Assembly: GCA_026387935.1 (NCBI GenBank)
Contig: JAPLKU010000013.1
Location: forward strand, 124,001 to 188,000
Length of the DNA: 64,000 nucleotides
DNA from: Gemmatimonadota bacterium
Lineage (GTDB): Bacteria > Gemmatimonadota > Gemmatimonadetes > Gemmatimonadales > Gemmatimonadaceae
Direction: 5' to 3'
How positions within the stretch are numbered: the stretch's first letter is position 1; each line of letters begins with the position of its first letter. Below are positions 7,311 to 14,759 of this stretch, piece after piece. The notes beneath the pieces are model-generated. The model searched no databases, was not told where the DNA came from, and saw nothing but the letters and a program-made list of their open reading frames with translations. The translations under genes and the position numbers were made by a program.

Positions 7311-7934
7311 ATGTCGGCGATCTGGGATTGGTTTCAGAAGGGGTATCTCACGCTCGTTGACCCGCTCGCGGACGCGCTCGCGACGCGGGGCGTGAGTCCG
7401 AACACGATCACCACCATCGGGACCGCCTGCACCGTGGCGTCCGGCGTGATTTTCGGCTTCGGACATATCAGCATCGCGGGATGGGTGCTCGGACTTACCG
7501 CCGTGTTCGACGTAATTGATGGCGTTGTCGCGCGTCGGTCTGGGCGGGCGAGCGCCTTTGGTGCCTTCTACGATTCCTCGCTCGATCGAATCGCGGACGG
7601 CGCGGTCTTCGCCGGGCTCACGGTGTTCTGGGCCACCGAGGGTCCGTACCACAGTGTGACGATGGTCGCCATCGCGCTCGCCGCCATCATCGGCAGCTTT
7701 CTTACCTCCTACACACGTGCGCGCGCCGACAGTCTCGGGCTCGACGCAAAGGTTGGCTTGATTCAGCGTCCCGAACGTGTCGTGCTGCTCGCCGCGCCGC
7801 AGGCATTTTTTGGTCTTGCGTTCAACGGAGCGGTGCTCGAGTTCATTGTGCTGTTCCTTGCCGTCACGTCATGGATCACGGTGGCACAGCGCATCACCTT
7901 CGTTCGGCGGGCCACCGCCGGGGTGTCGCAATGA
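7311..7934 (+). CDS. CDP-alcohol phosphatidyltransferase, probable phosphatidylinositol-phosphate synthase
   Basis: 207-residue integral membrane enzyme. The family signature DG-x2-AR-x8-G-x3-D-x3-D is complete, starting IDGVVARR and ending with YDSSLDRIAD (about residues 73-101). These enzymes move a phosphatidyl group from CDP-diacylglycerol to an alcohol. The gene overlaps the inositol-3-phosphate synthase start by 4 bases, so inositol phosphate is the likely acceptor (as in actinobacteria and Bacteroides); a PgsA-like role cannot be excluded from sequence alone. ATG at 7311; no strong Shine-Dalgarno. Confidence 0.88.
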   Translation: MSAIWDWFQKGYLTLVDPLADALATRGVSPNTITTIGTACTVASGVIFGFGHISIAGWVLGLTAVFDVIDGVVARRSGRASAFGAFYDSSLDRIADGAVFAGLTVFWATEGPYHSVTMVAIALAAIIGSFLTSYTRARADSLGLDAKVGLIQRPERVVLLAAPQAFFGLAFNGAVLEFIVLFLAVTSWITVAQRITFVRRATAGVSQ

Positions 7935-9253
7935 ATCCGGCCACGCCGCGAGTCGCGATCGCGCCGCCGCGTGGGAAGCTTGGCGTGCTCACTCCAGGGC
8001 TCGGCGCAGTGGCCACGACCTTCATGGCCGGCGTCGAAAGTATCCGGCGTGGACGCAGTAAGCCGATCGGCTCACTCACGCAGATGGCGACGATCCGGCT
8101 GGGCAAGCGGACCGAGAAGCGATCGCCGCTGATCAAGGAATTTGTTCCGCTCGCCGGGCTTGATGACCTGGTTTTTGGCGCGTGGGATCCGATTCCCGAC
8201 GACGCGCTGACCGCTGCGCGAAAGGCCGGCGTACTCGACGCGCGCGATCTCGACCCGCTCGCCGACTTCCTCTCGGCCATCAAGCCGATGCCGGCAGTGT
8301 TCGACAATCACTACGTCACGCGGATCAACGGCAGCAACGTCAAGTCGGGCAAGACCAAGCGCGACCTCGCTGAGCAGCTGCGCCAGGACATGCGAGAGTT
8401 CAAGCAAGCGCATGGACTCGATCGGCTCGTGGTCGTCTGGTGCGCGTCCACGGAAGTGTTCATCTCGGCTGGACCGCAGCACGCGACGATTGAAGCGTTC
8501 GAGGCGGCGATGGACGCCAATGACGAAGCCATCGCCCCGTCGATGCTGTACGCGTGGGCGGCCATCATGGAGGGCGTGCCATTCGCCAATGGCGCGCCGA
8601 ACCTGACGGTAGATATGCCCGCGCTGGTGCAACTCGCCACCGAGAAGGGCGTCCCTATTTCGGGCAAGGATTTCAAGACCGGCCAGACCTGGATGAAGAC
8701 CGTGATCGCGCCAGGGCTCAAAGCGCGCATGCTCGGCCTGCGCGGCTGGTATTCCACGAACATCCTCGGGAATCGCGACGGAGAAGTGCTCGACGATCCG
8801 GCGTCGTTCAAAACGAAGGAAGCGTCAAAACTCTCGGTGCTGCATACGATCCTGCAACCCGACATTTACCCAGACCTCTACAAGGAGTTTTCGCACGTCG
8901 TCCGGATCAACTACTACCCCCCGCGCGGCGACAACAAGGAAGGATGGGACAGCATCGATATCGTCGGGTGGATGGATTACCCGATGCAGATCAAGGTAAA
9001 TTTTCTCTGCAGGGACTCCATCCTGGCTGCCCCGTTGGTGCTGGATCTCGCGCTCTTCAGCGACTTCGCCCACCGGGCGGGGATGAAGGGGATTCAGGAA
9101 TGGTTAAGTTTCTATTACAAGTCCCCGATGGTCGCTGCGGGATTGCAGCCGGAGCATGATCTTTTCATTCAGCAGACGAAGCTCAAGAACACGCTTCGAC
9201 ACCTGATGGGTGAAGAACAGATCACGCACCTCGGACTGGAGTACTACCCATGA
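7931..9253 (+). CDS. ino1: Inositol-3-phosphate synthase
   Basis: 440 residues. Converts glucose 6-phosphate to 1L-myo-inositol 1-phosphate with tightly bound NAD. The nucleotide-binding stretch LGVLTPGLGAVATTFMAGV lies near residues 18-36, followed by family blocks around residue 125 (FDNHYVTRINGSN), residue 235 (GVPISGKDFKTGQTW) and residue 282 (STNILGNRDGEVL). ATG 7931 overlaps the stop of the transferase; an upstream in-frame extension into that gene is not needed. With its neighbour it supplies the head group for an inositol phospholipid. Confidence 0.94.
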   Translation: MNPATPRVAIAPPRGKLGVLTPGLGAVATTFMAGVESIRRGRSKPIGSLTQMATIRLGKRTEKRSPLIKEFVPLAGLDDLVFGAWDPIPDDALTAARKAGVLDARDLDPLADFLSAIKPMPAVFDNHYVTRINGSNVKSGKTKRDLAEQLRQDMREFKQAHGLDRLVVVWCASTEVFISAGPQHATIEAFEAAMDANDEAIAPSMLYAWAAIMEGVPFANGAPNLTVDMPALVQLATEKGVPISGKDFKTGQTWMKTVIAPGLKARMLGLRGWYSTNILGNRDGEVLDDPASFKTKEASKLSVLHTILQPDIYPDLYKEFSHVVRINYYPPRGDNKEGWDSIDIVGWMDYPMQIKVNFLCRDSILAAPLVLDLALFSDFAHRAGMKGIQEWLSFYYKSPMVAAGLQPEHDLFIQQTKLKNTLRHLMGEEQITHLGLEYYP

Positions 9254-9702
9254 CCCGGATTGTGCGATTGCAACTCAAGCAGATCGTGGCGGTGATCGGA
9301 CTCGTGTCGGCCGCCGCCTGTGCGCCATCGAAACCGATCACCGACGAGCGCCTCTGGACGGACGACTTCGAGATCCGTGTCAGTTCCGAGCCCCTGCCGC
9401 CCCGCGCCCAGGAGCCCACGATGTACGCGATTTACGTGCGCGACAAGAAGACCCGTGAACCCATCGTGAATGGCGAGGGCCGGATCTTCGCTACGAACTC
9501 CGACCGGCACTCCACCTGGAATGGGTTCACCTACGGACCCGAGGTGGGGACGTATCATTCACGGCTGAAGTTCATCACCGCGGGCGAGTGGGCCTTGGGG
9601 GTCCAGTTCCGCCGAGACTCCACGCACGCACTCCAGCAGTCCCTCGATTGGCGGCAGATGGTCAGACCCGCCACTCCACTTGGTTCCGACACCAGCAAAT
9701 GA
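9250..9702 (+). CDS. Hypothetical lipoprotein coupled to inositol-phosphate synthase
   Basis: 150 residues with an N-terminal hydrophobic stretch (LKQIVAVIGLVSAAAC) ending in a lipobox-like SAAAC. The mature part has alternating polar and hydrophobic segments (FEIRVSSEPLPP, MYAIYVRDKKTREPI, YHSRLKFITAGEWALGVQF) that read like a small immunoglobulin-like or FixH/YtkA-like beta sandwich. No family is certain. Its ATG overlaps the previous stop (ATGA), as does its stop with the next gene, tying it to the inositol-lipid chain. Confidence 0.75.
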   Translation: MTRIVRLQLKQIVAVIGLVSAAACAPSKPITDERLWTDDFEIRVSSEPLPPRAQEPTMYAIYVRDKKTREPIVNGEGRIFATNSDRHSTWNGFTYGPEVGTYHSRLKFITAGEWALGVQFRRDSTHALQQSLDWRQMVRPATPLGSDTSK

Positions 9703-10010
9703 AGCACTTCCATCGCACGCATGTCCTTCCCGACGTCGTCCTCAGCGAGGCCGACGCCTTTTTCCAGACCATCGGCATGAAGCCGTCGGCCACCGCCGCT
9801 CGCTCGCGCACATTCGCGGGTGTCGTCGGAACGCCGGAAGAGCCGGTCACGCTGACGCTCACGGTCAAGATGGAAGGGGGGCACTACACCTTCGTTGAGG
9901 CGCACACGTCGGCGCAGGGTGAAAGCCGCCTCGACCGCAACGTGAAGAAGTTCTTTGTGCAGCTGCACCGGCTGGTGGACGCGCGGCACGGGTTGGCCGC
10001 CGCGTACTAG
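9699..10010 (+). CDS. Small hypothetical protein
   Basis: 103 residues from the ATG at 9699, which overlaps the previous stop by 4 bases (longer upstream readings run into the lipoprotein gene). Begins MKHFHRTHVLPDVVLSEADAFF. No signal peptide or membrane segment; the middle reads as a beta hairpin (VTLTLTVKMEGGHYTFVEAHT) followed by an amphipathic helix (LDRNVKKFFVQLHRLVDARHG), somewhat like small polyketide-cyclase/START-type or SRPBCC proteins. No family assigned. Confidence 0.7.
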   Translation: MKHFHRTHVLPDVVLSEADAFFQTIGMKPSATAARSRTFAGVVGTPEEPVTLTLTVKMEGGHYTFVEAHTSAQGESRLDRNVKKFFVQLHRLVDARHGLAAAY

Positions 10011-10025
10011 GCACCTGAAAAACGG

Positions 10026-10310
10026 ATGACTGACACGGGCATGCCGTCCACGGGCGGGGCGCCGGAGGCGGTTTCGACCGGACGCCGCGTCGCGATTGGT
10101 TGTTTCATGACGTGGATCGGCTTCCTGAGTTTCGGGATGGTCGGAGCGTTGACGTCGCGGTTCATGACCTTTGTCACCCGGGCGCGGAGCTGCCCGGATG
10201 TGCCCGCCTGCAACTGGCATGTGTACGTCGGAGTTGGCGGACTGATTGGCGCAATAACGCTGCCATGGCTCGTGGTTCGAGCCATGAGCAAGCCGAAGAA
10301 GACGACCTAG
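10026..10310 (+). CDS. Small membrane protein, hypothetical
   Basis: 94 residues. Two predicted transmembrane helices, about residues 21-42 (VAIGCFMTWIGFLSFGMVGAL) and 67-87 (VYVGVGGLIGAITLPWLVV), joined by a loop with two cysteines (RSCPDVPACNWH) that would be oxidisable if periplasmic. Short basic C-terminal tail (KPKKTT). No family recognised. It sits between a small soluble unknown and the E2 gene. Confidence 0.7.
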   Translation: MTDTGMPSTGGAPEAVSTGRRVAIGCFMTWIGFLSFGMVGALTSRFMTFVTRARSCPDVPACNWHVYVGVGGLIGAITLPWLVVRAMSKPKKTT

Positions 10311-10331
10311 ACCTGGGACGGGGAAGGCACC

Positions 10332-11690
10332 ATGGCTCGTATTGATGTGTTGATGCCGCAGATGGGCGAGTCGATCGCCGAAGGTACGGTCTCGCGCTGG
10401 CTGAAGAAGGTCGGCGACGAAATCAAGCGCGACGAACCGATCTTCGAAATATCCACCGACAAAGTTGACGCGGAGATTCCCTCGCCCGAGGCGGGCATTC
10501 TCGCGGAAATCATCGTCGGTGAAGGGACGACTGTCGCGGTGCAGGCGCTGGTCGCCCGCATCGAAACGGAGAAAGGCGCATCCATCGCGGCCGCTCCTGC
10601 GCCCGTTGTCGCCGCGCCCGCGCCCGCGCCCGCACCCGCACCCGCACCCGCGCCCGCACCCGCGCCAGTAGCGGTCGCCGCGTCTGCGCCGTCCGCCGTT
10701 CCACCAGCCCGTCTGGCCCCGGCGCACGTTGGTACGAATAGCGGCGGCAATGGCTCCCTCGAGGATCGCCTGCGCACCAAGAGCTCACCGCTCGTGCGGC
10801 GCATCGCCGCCGAGCATGGCGTCGAGATCTCACAGCTGAGCGGCAGTGGCATCGCCGGTCGCGTCACCAAGCGCGACATCCTCGGCTACATCGAAGGCGG
10901 CGCGACCGCTGCGCCGGATCGGACGGCGGCGATCGCAGTTCCAGTCGCGGAGATGCACGCGCCGGCCGCCACCGCATGGCCGGGTGATGTCGTCGAGCCC
11001 ATGTCGAAGCTTCGTCGCCTCACCTTCGACCATATGGCGATGGCGAAGCGCGTGGCCGCGCACGTCACGACGGTGTGGGAAATCGATCTCACCCGGGTTG
11101 CGCGCGTACGCGCTGCCATTCGCGCCGAGTTCGAAGCCGCGAGCGGGCAAAAGCTGTCGTACCTGCCGTTCATCATCCACGCGGTTGTCCATAACCTCAA
11201 GCGTCATGGCGCGCTCAACTCCGCGACCAACGGCGCGGACATCATCTACCGGAAGCGTTACAACATCGGTATGGCGGTCGCCATGGAGCCGACCGGTCTC
11301 ATCGTTCCGGTGATCAAGAACTGCGAGGATCTCTCGCTGTCCGGAATTGCAAAGGCGGTCAACGATCTCGCCGGTCGCGCTCGCGGAAAGAAGCTGGGGC
11401 CGGCGGATACGTCCGATTCCACATTCACGATCACGAATTTCGGCACCTTTGGTTCGATCATGGGCACGCCGGTGATTCCTGTAGGGACCACGGCGATTCT
11501 CGGACTCGGCGCTATCGAAAAACGCCCAAAGGTCGTCGCCGGTGCTGATGGAGATGATGTGATTGCGGTGCGCACTTGTGCGTATTTCTCGCTCTCGTTT
11601 GATCACAAGCTCGTCGACGGTGCCGACGCCGACCGGTTCATGGCTGACGTCAAGCGCACGCTCGAGACCGTTCCGGACCGGGGGTTCTGA
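10332..11690 (+). CDS. 2-oxoacid dehydrogenase complex E2, dihydrolipoamide acyltransferase
   Basis: 452 residues. Domains in order: lipoyl domain with the lysine in EISTDKVDAEIPSP (about residues 38-51), a long Pro-Ala hinge (residues about 90-120), a peripheral-subunit-binding domain (LVRRIAAEHGVEISQLSG, about 152-170), and the catalytic CoA-acyltransferase domain ending with the active-site block SFDHKLVDGADADRF. Transfers an acyl group from lipoate to CoA. ATG 10332 follows GGGACGGGGAAGG. No E1 or E3 gene is near, so pyruvate, 2-oxoglutarate or branched-chain specificity cannot be chosen; the overall look suits a branched-chain or 2-oxoglutarate E2. Confidence 0.93.
   Translation: MARIDVLMPQMGESIAEGTVSRWLKKVGDEIKRDEPIFEISTDKVDAEIPSPEAGILAEIIVGEGTTVAVQALVARIETEKGASIAAAPAPVVAAPAPAPAPAPAPAPAPAPVAVAASAPSAVPPARLAPAHVGTNSGGNGSLEDRLRTKSSPLVRRIAAEHGVEISQLSGSGIAGRVTKRDILGYIEGGATAAPDRTAAIAVPVAEMHAPAATAWPGDVVEPMSKLRRLTFDHMAMAKRVAAHVTTVWEIDLTRVARVRAAIRAEFEAASGQKLSYLPFIIHAVVHNLKRHGALNSATNGADIIYRKRYNIGMAVAMEPTGLIVPVIKNCEDLSLSGIAKAVNDLAGRARGKKLGPADTSDSTFTITNFGTFGSIMGTPVIPVGTTAILGLGAIEKRPKVVAGADGDDVIAVRTCAYFSLSFDHKLVDGADADRFMADVKRTLETVPDRGF
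10610..10672 (+). repeat. Pro-Ala codon repeat in the E2 hinge
   Basis: Alternating gcccgc/acccgc hexamers encode (Ala-Pro)n, the flexible linker that lets the lipoyl arm swing between active sites. Coding low-complexity sequence, not a mobile repeat. Confidence 0.85.
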
Positions 11691-11950
11691 TGGGACGCGC
11701 CCTCACGATCCAGCGCTCGGTGATTCCGATCTCTGACCGCGCCAGGCAGCTCGAGCGCCTCCGCAGCAAACGCGATCACTACCGCGCCAACGACTGCCGC
11801 TACTGGGTGTTCGAAGAAGCGTCGGTCCATGGCGCTTTCCTCGAGTTCGTCGAGGCCGACTCGGCCGACGCCATCGCCGCCGCGCACAGCAGCGCGCTCG
11901 ATGCGCCGATTGATGCTACGCGCATTTACCTCGAAGTGGAGCTTTCCTGA
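11690..11950 (+). CDS. Small hypothetical protein, possible ferredoxin-like fold
   Basis: 86 residues. The ATG at 11690 shares its A with the E2 stop. Sequence IQRSVIPISDRARQLERLRS, then YWVFEEASVHGAFLEFVEAD and ARIYLEVELS at the end of the chain; the helix-strand alternation recalls ABM-type monooxygenase or NIPSNAP-like dimeric ferredoxin folds, but no family motif is certain. Translation is clearly coupled to E2. Confidence 0.7.
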   Translation: MGRALTIQRSVIPISDRARQLERLRSKRDHYRANDCRYWVFEEASVHGAFLEFVEADSADAIAAAHSSALDAPIDATRIYLEVELS

Positions 11951-11951
11951 G

Positions 11952-12218
11952 ATGCCGAGCCGCAAAATCACGGTGGACGGAACTGCGTGGGAAGTGCTGC
12001 CATCCGGACATGTCACGCAGTACGACGGCGACGAGTTCGGCCTGGTGTTTCTGCGTGGATCGGGATCGTCGCGCGAGCTGCGCGTGACCCGGTATCGCCC
12101 GACGGCGACGCGTGGCCGCGAGCAGTCGCTTGCCGAACTGTCCGAGTCAGCGTTGCAAGACCTCTTCGCCTGCTCGCAGTCGAGTGAAACCTCGCCGGAA
12201 GGCGGTTACGCGCAGTGA
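11952..12218 (+). CDS. Small hypothetical protein
   Basis: 88 residues from the ATG at 11952, one base after the previous stop. Begins MPSRKITVDGTAWEVLPSGH. The N-terminal two thirds look like a small all-beta unit (GLVFLRGSGSSRELRVTRYR), followed by a helical tail (SLAELSESALQDLFACS). No family recognised. Its stop overlaps the GTG of the PHP gene. Possibly a partner of the 86-residue protein just upstream. Confidence 0.7.
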   Translation: MPSRKITVDGTAWEVLPSGHVTQYDGDEFGLVFLRGSGSSRELRVTRYRPTATRGREQSLAELSESALQDLFACSQSSETSPEGGYAQ

Positions 12219-12250
12219 GCGACGCAGTAAGCGAAGCAGTAAGCGGCGCG
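12215..12250 (+). repeat. Three-copy 12-bp tandem repeat at a start codon
   Basis: Units gtgagcgacgca (12215-12226), gtaagcgaagca (12227-12238) and gtaagcggcgcg (12239-12250). The first unit starts exactly on the GTG start codon and each unit adds four codons (Val-Ser-Asp/Glu-Ala type) to the N-terminus of the PHP protein. Confidence 0.85.
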
Positions 12251-13096
12251 GCGGGCGCGCCTGTGGAGCGCGGGAAGATTGACCTCCACGCACACACGAC
12301 CGCATCCGACGGCACCGCCAGTCCAGCGCAGTTTGTCGCGGCGGCCGTTGCGGCCCAGCTGTCCGCGGTCGCGGTTACCGATCACGACACCGTAGCCTCA
12401 GTTCCTGAAGTCACCCGGCTCGCAGAAGGCTCAGGTATCCGCGTGGTCGCCGGCGTCGAGCTTTCGGTGCACGACGCACAGGACCGCGAAGTGCACCTGC
12501 TCGGCCTGCATCTTGCTGATCTCTCGCTGATCGAGTCGGAACTCGAGCGGCTGCGTGATGCGCGTCGCGCGCGCGCAGTTCAGGTTGTGGAAAAGTTGAA
12601 TGCCGTCGGGGTGGCCATCACGATGGACGCAGTGTTGGCCGAAGCGGCCGGAGGTGCCATTGGCCGACCGCACGTCGCCCGTGCCCTGATGAACATGGGA
12701 GCCGTCGGTGGATTACAGGAGGCGTTTGATAAGTGGCTCGGCGGCGGCAAGGTGGCGTATGTCCCGAAGGAGCGGCTGCTCTTTGCAGACGGCATCGCCC
12801 TGATCCATAACGCCGGCGGCATCGCGGTCTATGCCCACCCCGGCTGGGAAGGCAATCGCGAGCGGATTGAACCGCTCGTCGCGCTCGGGCTCGACGGTGT
12901 GGAAGTGCGCCATCCAAGTCACGGTTCCGAAGACATCAAGCGCTTGAAGGCGTTGGTCGATCACTTCGGGTTGGTGCCGAGCGGCGGGTCGGACTGGCAT
13001 GGAGCCGGTGCGGGCCCGCGCCTGCTGGGCTGCATGAAGGTGAACCCCGAGTGGCTCGACCTTCAGCTCGCGCGCGCCGCTTCGGTGGCGATATAA
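12215..13096 (+). CDS. PHP-domain phosphoesterase (TrpH/YciV-like)
   Basis: 293 residues. PHP motifs are present in order: DLHAHTTASDG (about residues 23-33), VTDHDT (about 54-59), the central GRPHVARAL, VYAHPGW and the C-terminal GSDWHGAG. Metal-dependent phosphoesterases of this group act on nucleoside 3',5'-bisphosphates and short 5'-phosphorylated RNA. The GTG start overlaps the previous stop (GTGA); the first 14 residues (from MSDAVSEAVSGAAG) come from a 12-bp tandem repeat, and the conserved part begins at KIDLHAH. Confidence 0.9.
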   Translation: MSDAVSEAVSGAAGAPVERGKIDLHAHTTASDGTASPAQFVAAAVAAQLSAVAVTDHDTVASVPEVTRLAEGSGIRVVAGVELSVHDAQDREVHLLGLHLADLSLIESELERLRDARRARAVQVVEKLNAVGVAITMDAVLAEAAGGAIGRPHVARALMNMGAVGGLQEAFDKWLGGGKVAYVPKERLLFADGIALIHNAGGIAVYAHPGWEGNRERIEPLVALGLDGVEVRHPSHGSEDIKRLKALVDHFGLVPSGGSDWHGAGAGPRLLGCMKVNPEWLDLQLARAASVAI

Positions 13097-13098
13097 GC

Positions 13099-13872
13099 AT
13101 GGCGATGCGCGTCGGGTCGACGCGCGCGTCGACCCGACGCGCATCGCCGAGGACGCGGGTTGCCCTGGTCACCGGTGCCGGGAAGCGCGTCGGTCGCGCG
13201 ATTGCACTCGCGCTCGGCGCCGAAGGCTATCGCGTCGCCGTGCACTACAGCCGTTCGGCGGCCGGCGCCCGCGAAACCGTTCGCCTCATCCGCGCGGCAG
13301 GCGGTGAGGGGGCTGCGTTTCGTGCTGACCTCACGAGCTTAGGAGCGCCGAGCCGTCTCGTGAACGATGTGGTGAAGTCGTTCAGCAGGATCGACGTGCT
13401 GGTGAACTCCGCCGCATCAATGACACGCACACCGCTCAGTTCGGTGCGCGAAAAAGACTGGGACCGGATCTTTGCGCTCAACCTGCGCGCGCCATTCTTC
13501 TGCGCCGTTGCCGCCGCGCGGGCGATGGGCCGTCGTGGCGGTGCGATCGTGAACATCTCTGACCACATGGGTTTCGAATCGTGGCCCGATTTCGTTCCCC
13601 ACGGCGTGAGTAAGGCGGGTGTCGCGGCCATGACACAGGCACTCGCGGGGGCATTCGCACCTCGCGTGCGCGTGAACGCAGTGGCACCGGGATTTGTGCT
13701 CGCCCCAGAGGGATACTCGGCAGCAAAGTTGCGCCAGTTCGCGCGCGAGACGCCGCTCCGCCGAGTCGGATCGCCAGCCGACGTGGCCGATGCCGTTCGT
13801 TATTTCGTCAGAGCCAGGTACGTGACGGGTGAAGTGCTGTTCGTGGACGGCGGCCGGCACGGCGTGCGCTGA
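13099..13872 (+). CDS. SDR-family oxidoreductase (pteridine-reductase-like)
   Basis: 257 residues from the ATG at 13099 (an in-frame ATG at 13105 is equally possible). Cofactor motif TGAGKRVGRAIA starts near residue 22; NSAAS, then catalytic block VNISDHMG and the helix HGVSKAG, where the usual YxxxK tyrosine is replaced (H-G-V-S-K), an oddity also seen in some FolM/PTR1-like relatives. Ends with FVDGGRHGVR. The first 17 codons lie in a perfect 48-bp palindrome, so the start region of its mRNA should fold back on itself. Confidence 0.85.
   Translation: MAMRVGSTRASTRRASPRTRVALVTGAGKRVGRAIALALGAEGYRVAVHYSRSAAGARETVRLIRAAGGEGAAFRADLTSLGAPSRLVNDVVKSFSRIDVLVNSAASMTRTPLSSVREKDWDRIFALNLRAPFFCAVAAARAMGRRGGAIVNISDHMGFESWPDFVPHGVSKAGVAAMTQALAGAFAPRVRVNAVAPGFVLAPEGYSAAKLRQFARETPLRRVGSPADVADAVRYFVRARYVTGEVLFVDGGRHGVR
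13101..13148. repeat. Perfect 48-bp palindrome over the SDR start region
   Basis: Left arm 13101-13124 is the exact reverse complement of right arm 13125-13148, with no spacer: 24 of 24 pairs match, and the pairing breaks at 13100/13149. Centre is cgcg|cgcg, with a gtcgac core in each arm. It begins 4 bases after the PHP stop codon and covers codons 2-17 of the SDR gene. There is no T-run, so it is not a standard terminator. Confidence 0.97.
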
Positions 13873-13898
13873 CTCCTCTGCGCGCCCTGAAAGCAGCG

Positions 13899-14708
13899 AT
13901 GACCAGCGACACCGATACCGCACCTGTCCACTCCGACTTCGGCGTCGTCGTGGTCGTGGGCGGCGGATGTTACGGTTCGCAATACGTGCGCCAGCTTCGG
14001 CGCGCGCGCGCAGCGGGGAAGGCGACGTGGCGGACGGTGGTCGTCGTGGACCGCGATCCGGATTGCGCGCACGCGCGAGCCAGCGCGGCTGATCCGGCTG
14101 GGGCATCCGACCTCAGCGCTGCCCCCGACGCTTGGGCAGGCATCCGATTCGAGTGCAGCGAGTGGACGCCGTTCTTTGCCCGTTGGCTCGACGACGCGGT
14201 CGCCGCGCCGCAGGCGCACGTGACCGACACGATCGTGCCGTCGCCGCTCATGCCTCACCTGCTCTTTGAGTGGATGGTCACTCGCGCCCGAAACCGGTGG
14301 CCCGGAAGAGAGGTGGTCACTGAAGTCCCCGGCGAACTCGCCGGCGTTCCATGGCAAAAAGGCGGCGGGGATGGCACGCGTTATGCCAGTTACGCGACAT
14401 GGATCTGCCCAATCAACTGCATTGAGCCGCTCAAGTGCCCGCACACGGGCGGTCCGCGCGACTGGAGTTTTCACGAGTCGCTCCCGCGTGGGTCGGACTC
14501 GACGGCCCTCCTTCGTGTGACGCACCGCCACTATGGCGTCGGCATGATGGACGTTGCCGATGTGGTGGCCGCCGACGCGCTGATTCATCGCGAACTGCCC
14601 GCCGGTCGCACCGTGCGCGTCGCCACGGCGAGTCATTGCCACGGCGCAGTGGCCGGTATCAGAATGGCGGCGGCGGTATCGCCCGCTTCCCCTACTAGTC
14701 AGATTTAG
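13899..14708 (+). CDS. Conserved-looking hypothetical protein with nucleotide-binding-like N-terminus and Cys cluster
   Basis: 269 residues. The N-terminus has a hydrophobic strand followed by a glycine-rich turn (VVVVVGGGCYGSQYVRQL) and an acidic second strand end (VVVVDRD), like a Rossmann fold. Around residue 167 sits WICPINCIEPLKCPHTGG, three cysteines and a His spaced C-x3-C-x5-C, and the C-terminus has SHCHGAVAGI. Metal or Fe-S binding is possible but unproven. No family recognised. It starts 26 bases after the SDR gene and ends 51 bases before trxB. Confidence 0.78.
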   Translation: MTSDTDTAPVHSDFGVVVVVGGGCYGSQYVRQLRRARAAGKATWRTVVVVDRDPDCAHARASAADPAGASDLSAAPDAWAGIRFECSEWTPFFARWLDDAVAAPQAHVTDTIVPSPLMPHLLFEWMVTRARNRWPGREVVTEVPGELAGVPWQKGGGDGTRYASYATWICPINCIEPLKCPHTGGPRDWSFHESLPRGSDSTALLRVTHRHYGVGMMDVADVVAADALIHRELPAGRTVRVATASHCHGAVAGIRMAAAVSPASPTSQI

Positions 14709-14759
14709 GCAACCGGACGCGGTCCGCGACCGACTTTACCTGACAAGGAACCGAACGAA

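Noticed and set aside
10610-10672. Hexamer repeat as a possible mobile or CRISPR-like repeat
   Set aside because: It encodes the known Pro-Ala hinge of E2 proteins and has no spacers.
14696-14759. Short cggtc/gaccg hairpin before trxB as a terminator or riboswitch
   Set aside because: Stem of only 5 bp, no T-run and no recognised riboswitch sequence.
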